A stretch of DNA of 64,000 nt from an uncultured Chloroflexales bacterium (GTDB lineage: Bacteria; Chloroflexota; Chloroflexia; Chloroflexales; Chloroflexaceae), in assembly GCA_937918935.1 (NCBI GenBank), contig CAKZSI010000008.1:124001-188000 (forward strand), in the 5' to 3' direction. The position numbers and the translations under genes are program-made. Shown piece after piece: positions 1-8,600 of this stretch; position 1 is the first letter of the stretch; each line of letters opens with the position of its first letter. The notes below the pieces were generated by a model. The model saw nothing but the letters and a program-made list of their open reading frames with translations, was not told the origin of the DNA and did no database searches.

Positions 1-452
1 CGGGCGTGCTCAAAAAACTGGAGCAGAGGTTGGAAGAACCCCGCGGTATCGAGCAGATAGATCGGCTTATTATGGTAGCGCAACTGGCGCAGGGTAAGCG
101 TTTCGACGGTCTCCTCGATGGTGCCAAAACCGCCAGGGAGGGCGACGAAGGAGTCGGAGCGCTCGAACATAAGCGCCTTACGTTCGCGGAGGGTTTCGGT
201 GATGATCAACTCGCTCGCTTCGGTAAAACCCTGTTCGCGTTCGAGCAGGGCGCGGGGAATGACCCCGATCACCTGACCGCCCACGGCAACAGCGGCGCGG
301 GCCGCCACGCCCATCAGGCCCACGTTCCCGCCGCCATAAACCAGCCGCCACCCACGTGCTGCCACCGCCTGGCCGAGCGCCGCCGCATCGGCGGCGAATG
401 CCGGGTTCGTGCCGGAATGGGAGCCACAGTACAGACAGATCGAGCGCTTCAT
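1..452 (-). CDS. LOG family protein (TIGR00730-like), 3' end outside window
   Basis: A lysine-decarboxylase-like Rossmann protein of the LOG/TIGR00730 family. Characterised members are cytokinin riboside 5'-monophosphate phosphoribohydrolases acting on nucleotide monophosphates in the cytoplasm. The N-terminus reads MKRSICLYCGSHSG. A YGGGNVGLMG nucleotide loop follows, then RKALM and the family signature PGGFGTIEE, which carries the catalytic glutamate. The ATG at 452 is preferred because GGAGG lies 6 nt upstream; an in-frame ATG at 458 directly abuts that GGAGG and is too close. A possible -10 (TACAAT, complement of 539-544) lies in the divergent region shared with the methyltransferase. The C-terminus runs off the left edge. 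The family is clear; the physiological substrate is not. Confidence 0.9.
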   Translation of the reverse strand, partial: MKRSICLYCGSHSGTNPAFAADAAALGQAVAARGWRLVYGGGNVGLMGVAARAAVAVGGQVIGVIPRALLEREQGFTEASELIITETLRERKALMFERSDSFVALPGGFGTIEETVETLTLRQLRYHNKPIYLLDTAGFFQPLLQFFEHA

Positions 453-643
453 AGACATCCTCCACTGTGGGGCAATCGCCACCCCACACTCGCACGCAGG
501 CTGGCGCGACAGACGCGCTGACCGATGATACGGTTCGTATTGTACACCAGGGTTGATGTGCACACAGGAGCAACCGGCTTTCTCCGTACGACCGATGCAA
601 CGTGTTGTAGAGAGGCGGCGGAAATAGAAATAGGAGACCGATA

Positions 644-652
644 TGCTATAAT
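644..652 (+). promoter_or_regulatory. Extended -10 promoter (TGC-TATAAT)
   Basis: A perfect TATAAT (647-652) is preceded by TGC, an extended -10 element, with no convincing -35. The predicted start of transcription near 659 excludes the upstream ATG at 525 as the methyltransferase start. Confidence 0.6.
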
Positions 653-710
653 CCTGCCTCAGTATTGCCTTCGGCTCATGCCGGTATGGTGGCGGGCCAG
701 CCCGGGTCAT

Positions 711-1589
711 ATGGAGCTTGCGGTGCCTGCGCGTCCCTTCTTAAAGTGGGCCGGCGGCAAGGGGCAACTCTTACCCGAGTTGACCCTGCGCCTGCCCGGA
801 CAGTTCCAGCGTTATCACGAACCGTTCGTCGGGGGCGGGGCGCTCTTCTTTCACCTCTGGAACAGCGGCAGGCTGCGCCATTCCGCGGTGTTGAGCGACT
901 CCAATCCCGAGTTGATCGCCTGCTACGAGGCCGTGCGCGATGAAGTCGAGGAATTGATCGATCTCTTGCTGGAACTGCGCCCACACTTTGGCGATCGCGA
1001 GTTCTTCTACGAGATCCGCGGATGGGACCGGCGCCCCGACTTCCTGCAGCGCCCCCGGGTCGAGCGAGCAGCGCGAACAATCTTTCTCAACCGCACCTGT
1101 TATAACGGGCTGTACCGTCTCAATAACCGCGGCCAGTTCAACGCCCCCTTTGGCAATTACCGCAACCCGCTGATTGTCGATCCCGAGAACATGCGCGAAG
1201 TAAGCCGCGCCCTGCAGCACGTCGAGCTTTTTGTAAGCGACTTCAGCGCGGTGCTGCAGCGGGCCCTGCCGGGCGACTTCGTCTACTTCGACCCGCCCTA
1301 CGTTCCGCTCAGCACAACCGCCTCATTTACCGCCTATACCCACCAGGGCTTCACAGAAGCCGAGCAGCGCCGGCTGGCCGAGGTGTTTCTGGCCCTCGCC
1401 GGGCAGGGCTGCTTCGTGATGCTCAGCAATTCCTACACCGAGCTTGCCCGTTCCCTCTACGCCGGGCAACCGGTGCATGAAAGTCTCTATGCCAGCCGAA
1501 AGATCAATTGTGATGGTCGCAAACGCGGCACAGTTGCTGAGTTGATCGTTTGCAGTTACGAGCCAGCCGTAATGGCTTCTTCGCTGTAA
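711..1589 (+). CDS. D12-class N6-adenine DNA methyltransferase (Dam/DpnM-like)
   Basis: Transfers a methyl group from S-adenosylmethionine to N6 of adenine in DNA. About 292 residues from the ATG at 711. The SAM-binding motif FLKWAGGKGQLLPEL is near the N-terminus and the catalytic motif DPPY (FVYFDPPYVPL) lies around residue 190; both are diagnostic of the D12 class, whose best known members methylate GATC. An in-frame ATG at 678 is also possible. Neither has a strong ribosome site, but both lie downstream of the promoter at 644-652. No endonuclease gene lies beside it: the left neighbour is a divergent LOG gene and the right side is a long non-coding stretch. It therefore looks like an orphan regulatory or epigenetic methylase. 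The target sequence cannot be told from the sequence alone. Confidence 0.92.
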   Translation: MELAVPARPFLKWAGGKGQLLPELTLRLPGQFQRYHEPFVGGGALFFHLWNSGRLRHSAVLSDSNPELIACYEAVRDEVEELIDLLLELRPHFGDREFFYEIRGWDRRPDFLQRPRVERAARTIFLNRTCYNGLYRLNNRGQFNAPFGNYRNPLIVDPENMREVSRALQHVELFVSDFSAVLQRALPGDFVYFDPPYVPLSTTASFTAYTHQGFTEAEQRRLAEVFLALAGQGCFVMLSNSYTELARSLYAGQPVHESLYASRKINCDGRKRGTVAELIVCSYEPAVMASSL

Positions 1590-1745
1590 CTCCGTTTGAT
1601 GACAATTTATTCATTCATCAAACATCTGGCTCTCCGGGCGCAATCGCGTCCTGATGGGCTGGAACGGGAGATTCCCGCCTCGCGCCTCGTCGTCAGATCC
1701 CGGCATCTGACCTTATTTTTGCTACGTCAGGTTACACTTTTTTAC

Positions 1746-1774
1746 TTGCAAGTGTCGTAGCCAACTGCTATACT
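1746..1774 (+). promoter_or_regulatory. Sigma-70-type promoter TTGCAA-17-TATACT
   Basis: TTGCAA at 1746-1751 and TATACT at 1769-1774 with an exact 17-nt spacer; predicted start near 1781. The only gene downstream on this strand is the CapD-like gene at 2429, which would give an unusually long structured leader, or a separate small RNA. Confidence 0.55.
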
Positions 1775-2132
1775 ATCTTTGCTTCGCTTGCTTCGCACAT
1801 GTTGAATGTGCATCAACTGCAAATCTCACCGTTCAGCAACAGGAATATACCGATTTCTTACTATTCACGGCCGCGTATGTTGGTGTAACGACACTTCGCG
1901 CTTATTGACGCATCACTTTCTATGAGTTGTTACCCTTCAACAGAAACGGCACATCCGCCTGGTCGCCTGATCTACGGCCTCACCCGGCAAGGTCGAAGCA
2001 TTAACTGCGCCAATGCTCCGGCCCCACGAGCCCAACCCGGCAACCATGCCGGGATGCAGTAGCAACACTACAGTCGCAGAGCATAATTATGTTGAACAGG
2101 GGGTACGGCATCAAGAATCAAGAATAAAGCGT

Positions 2133-2164
2133 CGAGCGGAATGTGCGGCAACACATTCCGCTCG
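2133..2164. repeat. Perfect 13-bp inverted repeat, 6-nt loop
   Basis: CGAGCGGAATGTG at 2133-2145 and its exact complement at 2152-2164 around the loop CGGCAA. There is no following T tract, so it is either a leader hairpin, an operator or a terminator without a U run. Confidence 0.75.
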
Positions 2165-2428
2165 TAACCACCGCACGATAATTCCAATGCCGGGCAGCAA
2201 AGGAACGGTGCTTTGTGGTCGCCTCAGTATACATCATCCCAACCCTCTACGACAAGAGCGACCGGCACGCACCAACTCAAGAACTCTTGCACTATAGAGG
2301 CACTGTCGGGCCACTGCGAGTGATCCGCATGGACCGGCGTGCCGCGAAGATGCGCTGACAGGTGCGTTCGATCGTCTTCTCACCGTTCTCGACCACACGA
2401 TCGGGTCGACATAGGGGGTCGTTGTCTC

Positions 2429-4360
2429 ATGTTTACAACCATCCGAAACCGGTATCTGCTTGCCGCTGATCTGCTGTTGCTGCCCCTTGCCGCCTATGGC
2501 AGCTTTGTTCTGCGCCTCGAACAGCCGGATCTGGGCCAATACGCTCCTGGTTTCTTCCTCTTCATAGCCCTGGTGGCGCCCCTTACGATCCTGTTCTTCT
2601 GGATCTCCGGCAGCTACGCTCGTTACTGGCGCTACGCCTCAATTCAGGAGTTCATCATCCTCTATACTGCTCTCGCCATCGCAACGCTCCTGGTGGGCGT
2701 CATCCTATGGTTTCAGCGCGCCACGAGCGGGTTCGCACTGGTGCCCTTCTCCGTACCGTTCTTATTCGTGGTGCTTGCTGCTGGCGGGATCACCTTGCCG
2801 CGCCTCTCGATCGGGCTGATCCACAATGTTCAGAACCGTCGCGTTTCTGCCCCTGGAACCCCGCAGCGCGTGCTAATCATGGGCGCGGGCGAAGCTGGCG
2901 CGCACCTCGCGCGTCAGCTTCGCGATCATCCCGAGTTAGGCATGCAGGTGGTCGGGTTCCTGGACGATGACCCTCTCAAGCACCGCATGCACATTCACGG
3001 CGTACCCGTCCTCGGCTCGCATCAGGCCATTCCTGAGGTGGCCCGGACGATGTGCGCCAGCGCCGTGATCATCGCCATCTCCGGTCTCCCGGGGCGGAAG
3101 GTGCGTGCCATTGTTTCGCTCTGCGAGAGCGTCGGCCTACGGACCAAGATCATCCCCGGGCTGCACGATCTGCTCGACTCGCGGGTCAGCTTCACCCAGA
3201 TCCGCGACGTGCAAATTGAGGACTTGCTGCGTCGCGAACCTATTGCAACCGATACCTCAGCCGTGCGCCAGTTGCTCCACGGACGCCGGGTTCTGGTGAC
3301 CGGCGGTGGCGGCTCGATCGGCAGCGAACTCTGCCGTCAAATTCTCGCCTGCAACCCGACCGAACTGGTGGTTCTCGGCCACGGTGAGAACAGCGTCTTC
3401 GAGATTTACCACGAGTTGCTGCGCCGGGTCGCCATGCTGCCAGGTGATGGCCCCCGGCCCCGCATTCACCCGGTTATCGCCGATATTCGCGAGCCAGATC
3501 GCCTCGATGAGGTCTTCGCTACCCATCGTCCCGAGGTCGTCTTTCACGCGGCTGCCCACAAGCACGTTCCCTTGATGGAGTGCAATGTCCGTGAGGCGTT
3601 CAGCAACAATGTCTTCGGCACCCGCAATGTTCTGGACGCCGCCGAACGCTACGAGGTCGATCGCCTGGTGATGATTTCCACCGATAAGGCTGTCAATCCC
3701 ACCAGTATTATGGGCGTCAGCAAGCGGGTGGCGGAACTGCTCGTCCATCAGACGGCGAAACGCTGCCGGCGCCCCTACGTTGCCGTTCGTTTTGGCAATG
3801 TCCTCGGCAGTCGCGGCTCGGTGCTGCACACGTTCAAGAAGCAGATCGCGGCAGGCGGCCCCGTTACCGTCACCCACCCGGAGATGCGGCGCTTCTTTAT
3901 GACCATCCCCGAAGCGGTGCAACTGGTGCTCCAGGCTGCGGTGCTCGGCCGTGGCGGGGAGGTCTTTACGCTGGATATGGGCGAGCCGATCAAGATTGCC
4001 GACCTGGCCCGCGATATGATCGAACTGTCCGGTCTCCAGGTGGGAGAGGACATTGAGATCGTGTTCTCTGGCCTGCGCCCCGGTGAGAAGCTCTACGAGG
4101 AACTGTTTGTACCTGGTGAAGAGTACCGGCGCACCACCCACACCAAGATTTTCATCGCCGCCAATGCCAGCAGCCTGGTGCCGGCGAACCTCGACGAGCG
4201 CGTAGGCGCCCTGGAGCGGGCCACGTTGCGCGGCGACCACAAAGCGATGCTGGCCCTGGTGCAGGAACTGGTGCCCAATCACTGCCTGGAGCAGGCCATT
4301 GCTCCTGCGCAGCCGGTCGTCGCCGCGCCACCGCTTATGGCGCGCGCCGTTGGCGACTGA
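2429..4360 (+). CDS. Membrane-anchored nucleotide-sugar 4,6-dehydratase/epimerase, FlaA1/CapD/WbpM type
   Basis: Polysaccharide biosynthesis enzyme that converts a UDP-activated N-acetylhexosamine to a 4-keto-6-deoxy or epimerised sugar on the inner face of the membrane. The start at ATG 2429 follows an AGGGGG ribosome site 10 nt upstream, giving 643 residues. Four hydrophobic segments occupy about residues 1-140. A first Rossmann domain (GAGEAGAHLARQL) and the catalytic SDR domain (VTGGGGSIGSELCRQI) follow. The active-site region ISTDKAVNPTSIMGVSK has Met where classical SDRs have Tyr; this Ser-Met-Lys arrangement is known in WbpM-like long dehydratases. It would supply the keto sugar for an aminotransferase such as the one at 14702. 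Substrate stereochemistry cannot be assigned. Confidence 0.93.
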   Translation: MFTTIRNRYLLAADLLLLPLAAYGSFVLRLEQPDLGQYAPGFFLFIALVAPLTILFFWISGSYARYWRYASIQEFIILYTALAIATLLVGVILWFQRATSGFALVPFSVPFLFVVLAAGGITLPRLSIGLIHNVQNRRVSAPGTPQRVLIMGAGEAGAHLARQLRDHPELGMQVVGFLDDDPLKHRMHIHGVPVLGSHQAIPEVARTMCASAVIIAISGLPGRKVRAIVSLCESVGLRTKIIPGLHDLLDSRVSFTQIRDVQIEDLLRREPIATDTSAVRQLLHGRRVLVTGGGGSIGSELCRQILACNPTELVVLGHGENSVFEIYHELLRRVAMLPGDGPRPRIHPVIADIREPDRLDEVFATHRPEVVFHAAAHKHVPLMECNVREAFSNNVFGTRNVLDAAERYEVDRLVMISTDKAVNPTSIMGVSKRVAELLVHQTAKRCRRPYVAVRFGNVLGSRGSVLHTFKKQIAAGGPVTVTHPEMRRFFMTIPEAVQLVLQAAVLGRGGEVFTLDMGEPIKIADLARDMIELSGLQVGEDIEIVFSGLRPGEKLYEELFVPGEEYRRTTHTKIFIAANASSLVPANLDERVGALERATLRGDHKAMLALVQELVPNHCLEQAIAPAQPVVAAPPLMARAVGD

Positions 4361-4365
4361 GGCCT

Positions 4366-4418
4366 GGTTTCGCTGCGTGGCCTTCTGGATGGCCGTTCGG
4401 GGGAGGTGCGGATGGCGC
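4366..4418. repeat. 53-bp dispersed repeat, copy 1
   Basis: Starts 5 bp after the dehydratase stop. It matches the reverse complement of 38730-38782 at most positions; shared cores are GGTTTCGCTGCG, GCCTTCTGG and GGCCGTTCGGGGGAG. Confidence 0.75.
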
Positions 4419-4446
4419 CCCCTTCTCAATCCGTGCTGGTTCCCAT

Positions 4447-4484
4447 AGAAGGGTCTGGGAGGGCAAGCCTTCCCGGACCCTTCT
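4447..4484. terminator. 18-bp hairpin, family-1 GGGAGGGC palindrome
   Basis: Arms 4447-4464 and 4467-4484 pair over 18 bp with two G-U pairs and a 2-nt loop. It lies downstream of the dehydratase gene. No T tract, so termination is inferred from position and stability. The core GGGAGGGC/GCCTTCCC belongs to the most abundant palindrome family in this window. Confidence 0.6.
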
Positions 4485-4551
4485 GTATTCCCGCCGGTGA
4501 GTTGGAAGAGTGTGAGGCAACCGGGGTTTCTCGCGCACCTGGTTGTGTCAT

Positions 4552-4580
4552 TTGACGGGTGCCCGTGGCGCCCGTATAAT
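4552..4580 (+). promoter_or_regulatory. Near-consensus sigma-70 promoter TTGACG-17-TATAAT
   Basis: TTGACG at 4552-4557 and TATAAT at 4575-4580 with a 17-nt spacer; predicted start near 4587, about 65 nt before the gene at 4652. This is the closest match to consensus in the window. Confidence 0.8.
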
Positions 4581-4651
4581 CAAGGCCGTTTGGTCCGAAG
4601 CACAGCAACGGCTGGCCCAGGCAGCGCCGCCTGTCTACCTTTTCCCCCCTC

Positions 4652-5203
4652 ATGTCCGAACAGATTTCCGAGCAGAGTACGCCCCGTGTGCGTCGCGCGC
4701 CAGTCATCGCCGTGTGCGGCAGCGGTGTAGAAAACGCGCGCCTGAATGCCATGGCCGAGGTCGTGGGCGAGTTGATCGCCCGGCGCGGTGCAGTCCTGGT
4801 GTGCGGCGGGCTTGGCGGGGTAATGGCGGCAGCCTGCCGTGGCGCGGCGCAGGCTGGCGGCCTGACCGTGGGTGTGCTGCCCCAGGCTGAACGGGAGGCG
4901 GCCAATCCCTACGTCGCCGTCGCCATCGCCACGGGTATGGGCCAGGCGCGCAATGTGGTGCTGGTGCAGAGCGCCGATGCAGTCATTGCGATTGGCGGCG
5001 AATACGGCACCCTGAGCGAAATCGCTCTGGCGCGCAAAATCGGCCGGCCCGTGGTGGGCCTGATGACCTGGGATCTAGGTGCGCCACATCTGATCGCGGT
5101 CGCCAGCCCGGAGGAAGCTGTTGAACACGCGCTGCGCCTGGCAACAGCGGTTCGTGAGGCCGGGCGGCAACCCGGGAACCCGGCAGTCACTGCCGAGTCG
5201 TGA
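4652..5203 (+). CDS. TIGR00725-type LOG-like protein
   Basis: A 183-residue Rossmann-fold protein of the LOG/DprA-like superfamily, TIGR00725 branch. Visible motifs are IAVCGSGV near the N-terminus, VCGGLGGVMAAACRGA (nucleotide loop), NVVLVQSADAVIAIGG and GGEYGTLSEIALA, which corresponds to the PGGxGTxxE signature of classical LOG proteins. GGEYGTLSE keeps the glutamate but replaces the proline, as is usual in this branch. The promoter 65 nt upstream suggests a single-gene unit. The ribosome site is weak, so the exact start is uncertain. It may bind or hydrolyse a nucleotide, but no substrate is established for the branch. Distinct from the classical LOG gene at 1-452. Confidence 0.85.
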   Translation: MSEQISEQSTPRVRRAPVIAVCGSGVENARLNAMAEVVGELIARRGAVLVCGGLGGVMAAACRGAAQAGGLTVGVLPQAEREAANPYVAVAIATGMGQARNVVLVQSADAVIAIGGEYGTLSEIALARKIGRPVVGLMTWDLGAPHLIAVASPEEAVEHALRLATAVREAGRQPGNPAVTAES

Positions 5204-5328
5204 AGTTTCGTCATCGAACGGTAACAGGTGGATCAGCGACGTATCAGGAGTATGTCAGCGCCCGCCACTACAATCGAAGGTAAAGCTGATCCGACTTTCC
5301 CTATGCCCCGGCCTGAGGGAGAGGGTCC

Positions 5329-5347
5329 GGGAGGGCATAGCCCTCCC
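5329..5347. repeat. Family-1 palindrome GGGAGGGC-ATA-GCCCTCCC
   Basis: Perfect 8-bp arms at 5329-5336 and 5340-5347, embedded in the context GGTCCGGGAGGG...CTCCCAGG shared by other copies. It lies between the LOG-like gene and the first GH-A gene. Confidence 0.8.
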
Positions 5348-5377
5348 AGGAGTGCCAAGATTTAGCCGAGGAGAACT

Positions 5378-7177
5378 ATGAACATGGCCAGACGGATTAT
5401 TGTCGTCATGGTGCTGGTCGCAACCCTGGCCACCCTGGTTGCCTGGCCGAAACCGGGTGCCGCCCAGGGCCGGGTCGCCGACACGTTTCCTCCCTACCAG
5501 GCGCGCTTTTTCCCGGAGACCGGGCAAACTGCGGTCAACTGGTTCCTGGAGGCCTGGAAGAATACTCCCAACGCCCTCTTCGTTCTGGGTTACCCAATTT
5601 CACAGCCGTTTATCGAAGAAAGCTTCACCACCCCTGGCCAGTTCTACCGTGTGCAGTACTTTGAACGGGCCGTGCTTGAAGAGCATCCTGAGAACTTCGG
5701 CCAGCAGGGCAATCGCTACTACATCCTCGGGCGACTGATGGGCACGCAACTGGCCAGAGGCCGCGAGAACGAGGAACCCTTCCGCCCCGTGGCCAACCCC
5801 GGCGATGGAACCTGGTTCTCCGAGACCGGGCATACCCTCCGCAACGGCCCGGCGCCGTTCCGCGATTTCTGGCTCAACAACGGTGCACTGGCAACCTTCG
5901 GCTACCCCTTGAGCGAGCAGTTCCAGGAGGTGAACTCGCAAGACGGGCAGGTGTACTGGGTGCAGTATTTCGAGCGCCAGCGCATGGAATGGCACCCTGA
6001 GCAACCCGATCCGCGCTACCGTATCCTGCTGGGCCTGCTGGGGAACGAGTACCGCGACCGCTTCCACAGCAACAACCCTGCCTTCCGCTCGCGCAGCGCC
6101 GCCGAGGCGCTGCCGCGCCCCTTCGTCTATGGCTTCAACGCCCATCTCTACGGCCAGGGCACGCCGTGGCAGGACCGCAACCGCGTGCTGACGCTCTCGA
6201 AGAATGCCGGGGTGAACTGGATCCGCCAGCAGATCCGCTGGCGCGACCTGCACGACGCCTCGGGGGCGATCTACTGGGCGGAACTTGATGATATTGTCAA
6301 CGACGCGAGCCGGCAGGGGGTCAATCTGCTCATCAGCGTGGTCTCGGCGCCTGATTGGGCCGGCGGGCCAGGCATGCCCCGCCGCGAGAATTTCCGCGAT
6401 TTCGGGTCGTTCATGGGCCAGATGGCCGCGCGTTACCGCGGTCGTGTCCAGGCCTACCAGATCTGGAACGAGCAGAACCGCGCCTGCGAGAACGGCGGCG
6501 ATTGCGCCCGCGACGGCGGCGTGGGCGGGCGCGTGGCCAGCGCCGACTACTATGTCGATCTGCTGGAAGTGGCCCATCGGGCCATTAAGGCTGCCGATCC
6601 CTATGCGATCGTTGTGAGCGGCGCGCCGACCAGCACGGATACGAACCGCCAGGATATCGCGATCAGTGACCTGGAGTATGTGCGCCAGATGGCGGTCAAT
6701 CCGAAGTTCCGCAGCAGTGTGGATGCGATAGGGCTGCATCCGGGCGGTCACTACAATCCGCCCGACAGCCGCTGGCCGGAACGACCCGGCCCCGGGCCGA
6801 ACTGGCGCAACAGCAATGAGTTCTACTTCCGCCGGATCGAAGACACGCGCAACATCCTGGTTGCCAACGGCATGGCCGACCGGCAGATCTGGATCACCGA
6901 GTTCGGCTGGGCCACCCGGAACAACACGCCTGGCTATGAGTACGGCAACAGCATCTCCCTGGAGACGCAGGCCGCCTGGCTCACGCGGGCGCTGGAGATC
7001 GGGCGCTACGAGTGGGCGCCATGGGTAGGCGCCATGTTCATCTGGAACCTCAATTTCGCCATCCCCTGGCGCTACTACGGCAACGAGTTGCACGAACAGG
7101 CGGCCTTCGGCGTCCTGAACAGCGACTGGAGCCCGCGACCGGCCTTCAATGCTATTCAGGCCTTCCCGAAGCGGTAG
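5378..7177 (+). CDS. Secreted GH-A clan glycoside hydrolase-like protein with two N-terminal repeats
   Basis: A 599-residue exported protein. The ATG at 5378 has AGGAGA 5 nt upstream. Residues 1-30 are a signal peptide (hydrophobic core 7-22, GAAQ end). Residues 43-122 and 145-222 are two copies of an ~80-residue module sharing an ETG near the start, GYP, VQYFER and HPE. Residues 250-599 form a TIM-barrel catalytic domain: IWNE places the acid/base at Glu365 and WITEFGW the nucleophile at Glu508, as in clan GH-A (GH5/GH39-like). The family number and substrate cannot be fixed by eye. The next gene is a paralogue of the catalytic domain, and a terminator separates them. It probably acts on cell-surface or environmental polysaccharide. 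Confidence 0.85.
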   Translation: MNMARRIIVVMVLVATLATLVAWPKPGAAQGRVADTFPPYQARFFPETGQTAVNWFLEAWKNTPNALFVLGYPISQPFIEESFTTPGQFYRVQYFERAVLEEHPENFGQQGNRYYILGRLMGTQLARGRENEEPFRPVANPGDGTWFSETGHTLRNGPAPFRDFWLNNGALATFGYPLSEQFQEVNSQDGQVYWVQYFERQRMEWHPEQPDPRYRILLGLLGNEYRDRFHSNNPAFRSRSAAEALPRPFVYGFNAHLYGQGTPWQDRNRVLTLSKNAGVNWIRQQIRWRDLHDASGAIYWAELDDIVNDASRQGVNLLISVVSAPDWAGGPGMPRRENFRDFGSFMGQMAARYRGRVQAYQIWNEQNRACENGGDCARDGGVGGRVASADYYVDLLEVAHRAIKAADPYAIVVSGAPTSTDTNRQDIAISDLEYVRQMAVNPKFRSSVDAIGLHPGGHYNPPDSRWPERPGPGPNWRNSNEFYFRRIEDTRNILVANGMADRQIWITEFGWATRNNTPGYEYGNSISLETQAAWLTRALEIGRYEWAPWVGAMFIWNLNFAIPWRYYGNELHEQAAFGVLNSDWSPRPAFNAIQAFPKR

Positions 7178-7215
7178 CACCTCGTCGGGCGCGAGGACCT
7201 CTGGCAGCGTGCCGC

Positions 7216-7254
7216 GAAAGGAGGCGGGACTTCCGCCTCCTTTCCGTGCTTTTT
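7216..7254 (+). terminator. Rho-independent-like terminator
   Basis: A perfect 12-bp stem (7216-7227 with 7233-7244, loop GACTT) is followed 5 nt later by a five/six-T run (7250-7254). One of the few hairpins in the window with a T tract. It separates the two tandem GH-A genes and lies just before the ribosome site of the second. Confidence 0.75.
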
Positions 7255-7270
7255 ATCAGGAGAGTAAACT

Positions 7271-8536
7271 ATGATCCGTAACCTCCGGCGTCACACGCTT
7301 ACCTTCGTCCTGCTGACGCTGACGCTGGCGCTGGTCGGGTGTAGCGGCGCGGCCCAGCCCGGTCCCACCCAGCAAGTCAGCGCAACCACTGCACCCGCAC
7401 CTACGGGCGACACTCAACCGACTAACCCTCCACCTACCAGTGACGTTCTGGCGCCCACACCCTCCGTGGTCGCCCCGGTCAATCCAGATTATCTTGAGTT
7501 CGGGGTGGTGGCCCATCTTTACTACACCGATCGGTCGCGAGTGATGCAACTCGTGCAGAATGCCGGGTTCGACTGGGTGCGCCAGCAGATCTACTGGCGC
7601 GATATCGAAGATCCGCAAAATGGCATCTGGGCGTGGGACGAGATTGACCAGATTGTCGCTGCGGCCAATGCCTACAACCGCAAGTTGCTGGTGAACGTGG
7701 TGCGTTCACCGACGTACTACAGCGCCACCAACGGTCTGCCCGACGATCCCGACAGCTTCGCCAACTTCATGGCCGTGCTCGCCGAGCGCTACAAGGGCCG
7801 CATTCAAGCCTACGAGATCTGGAACGAGCCGAACCTGGCCCACGAGACTGGCGGCACTATTCGGCCCGAGGACGTGGGGCGCTACGTGGAGATGCTGAAA
7901 CGCGCCTACGAGCGTATCAAGGCGATTGACCCCCAGGCCCTGGTGCTGGCGGCGGCTTCATCTTCCACCGGGGTGACCAACGAGAGCATTGCCCTCTCCG
8001 ATGAAGACTTCTATCGCGCCATGTACACCTACAATGGCGGTGAGGCGCGCAACTACTTCGATATCCAGGCCGTGCATCCCGGCGGCTCGGCCAACCCCCC
8101 CGACACCCTGTGGCCCGATAATCCGAGTACCGCCCAGGGGTGGACCGATCATCCCACGTTCTACTTCCGGCATGTGGAGAATGTGCGGCGCTGGATGGAA
8201 GAGTACGGCATGGCCGATAAAGAGATCTGGATCACTGAATACGGCTGGGCCACGGCGAACAATACGCCCGGTTACGAGTTCGGCAACCAGGTGAGCTTTG
8301 AGCAACAGGCCGAATACATCACCGGGGCCATCCGCCGCGCCTATGAGTTGTACCCCTGGGTCGGCAATATGTTTCTCTGGAACATGAACTTCGCGGTCAC
8401 CAAGGCCGAGAACGGGCTCGACACCATGCACGAGCAGGCGTCCTTCGGGATCCTGAACCCCGACTGGAGCCCGCGCCCGTCGTACCTGGCGGTACAGGCA
8501 TTGATTGCGGAGTTGAAGCAGAAACAGGGCCGTTAG
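7271..8536 (+). CDS. GH-A clan glycoside hydrolase-like lipoprotein
   Basis: A 421-residue paralogue of the catalytic domain of the preceding gene. An AGGAGAG ribosome site sits upstream of the ATG at 7271. A lipobox ending LVGC places the acylated cysteine at residue 24, followed by a Thr/Pro-rich spacer (about 27-70), so it should be tethered to the membrane. The barrel domain spans about 75-415. IWNEPN gives acid/base Glu186 and WITEYGW nucleophile Glu323. It lacks the two N-terminal repeats of its neighbour, but the matched segments (WVRQQI.WRD, HPGG..NPPD.RW-type, NTPGYE.GN) show recent common ancestry. One copy is released and the other anchored, so the pair may act together on the same glycan. 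Substrate unknown. Confidence 0.85.
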   Translation: MIRNLRRHTLTFVLLTLTLALVGCSGAAQPGPTQQVSATTAPAPTGDTQPTNPPPTSDVLAPTPSVVAPVNPDYLEFGVVAHLYYTDRSRVMQLVQNAGFDWVRQQIYWRDIEDPQNGIWAWDEIDQIVAAANAYNRKLLVNVVRSPTYYSATNGLPDDPDSFANFMAVLAERYKGRIQAYEIWNEPNLAHETGGTIRPEDVGRYVEMLKRAYERIKAIDPQALVLAAASSSTGVTNESIALSDEDFYRAMYTYNGGEARNYFDIQAVHPGGSANPPDTLWPDNPSTAQGWTDHPTFYFRHVENVRRWMEEYGMADKEIWITEYGWATANNTPGYEFGNQVSFEQQAEYITGAIRRAYELYPWVGNMFLWNMNFAVTKAENGLDTMHEQASFGILNPDWSPRPSYLAVQALIAELKQKQGR

Positions 8537-8600
8537 GCCCGGCAATGAGGTAATGGCGTAGCGCCGGCCCGGCGGTCCGGCGTGAGAATCTGGCGCGGCG

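Larger units (their letters stand above)
1590..2428. other. 839-bp intergenic region with promoter and hairpins, no credible gene
   Basis: No convincing coding sequence is seen; a 94-codon frame at 2013-2297 lacks a ribosome site and resembles no protein. The stretch holds a good sigma-70-type promoter (1746-1774), a hairpin GCACAT-5-ATGTGC (1795-1811), a hairpin CCCGGCA-4-TGCCGGG (2036-2053), a degenerate copy of the GGCCGAAGCATTG hairpin repeat near 1990-2026 and a strong 13-bp hairpin (2133-2164). If the promoter serves the downstream dehydratase gene, the leader is about 650 nt. Confidence 0.6.

Noticed and set aside
711-1589. Restriction-modification system
   Set aside because: No endonuclease or specificity gene on either side.
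2013-2297. 94-codon open frame in the long leader
   Set aside because: No ribosome site, unlike composition, passes through hairpins; not a credible protein.
5600-7180. 526-codon frame antisense to the GH-A gene
   Set aside because: The plus-strand protein has a signal peptide and catalytic motifs; the antisense frame has none.
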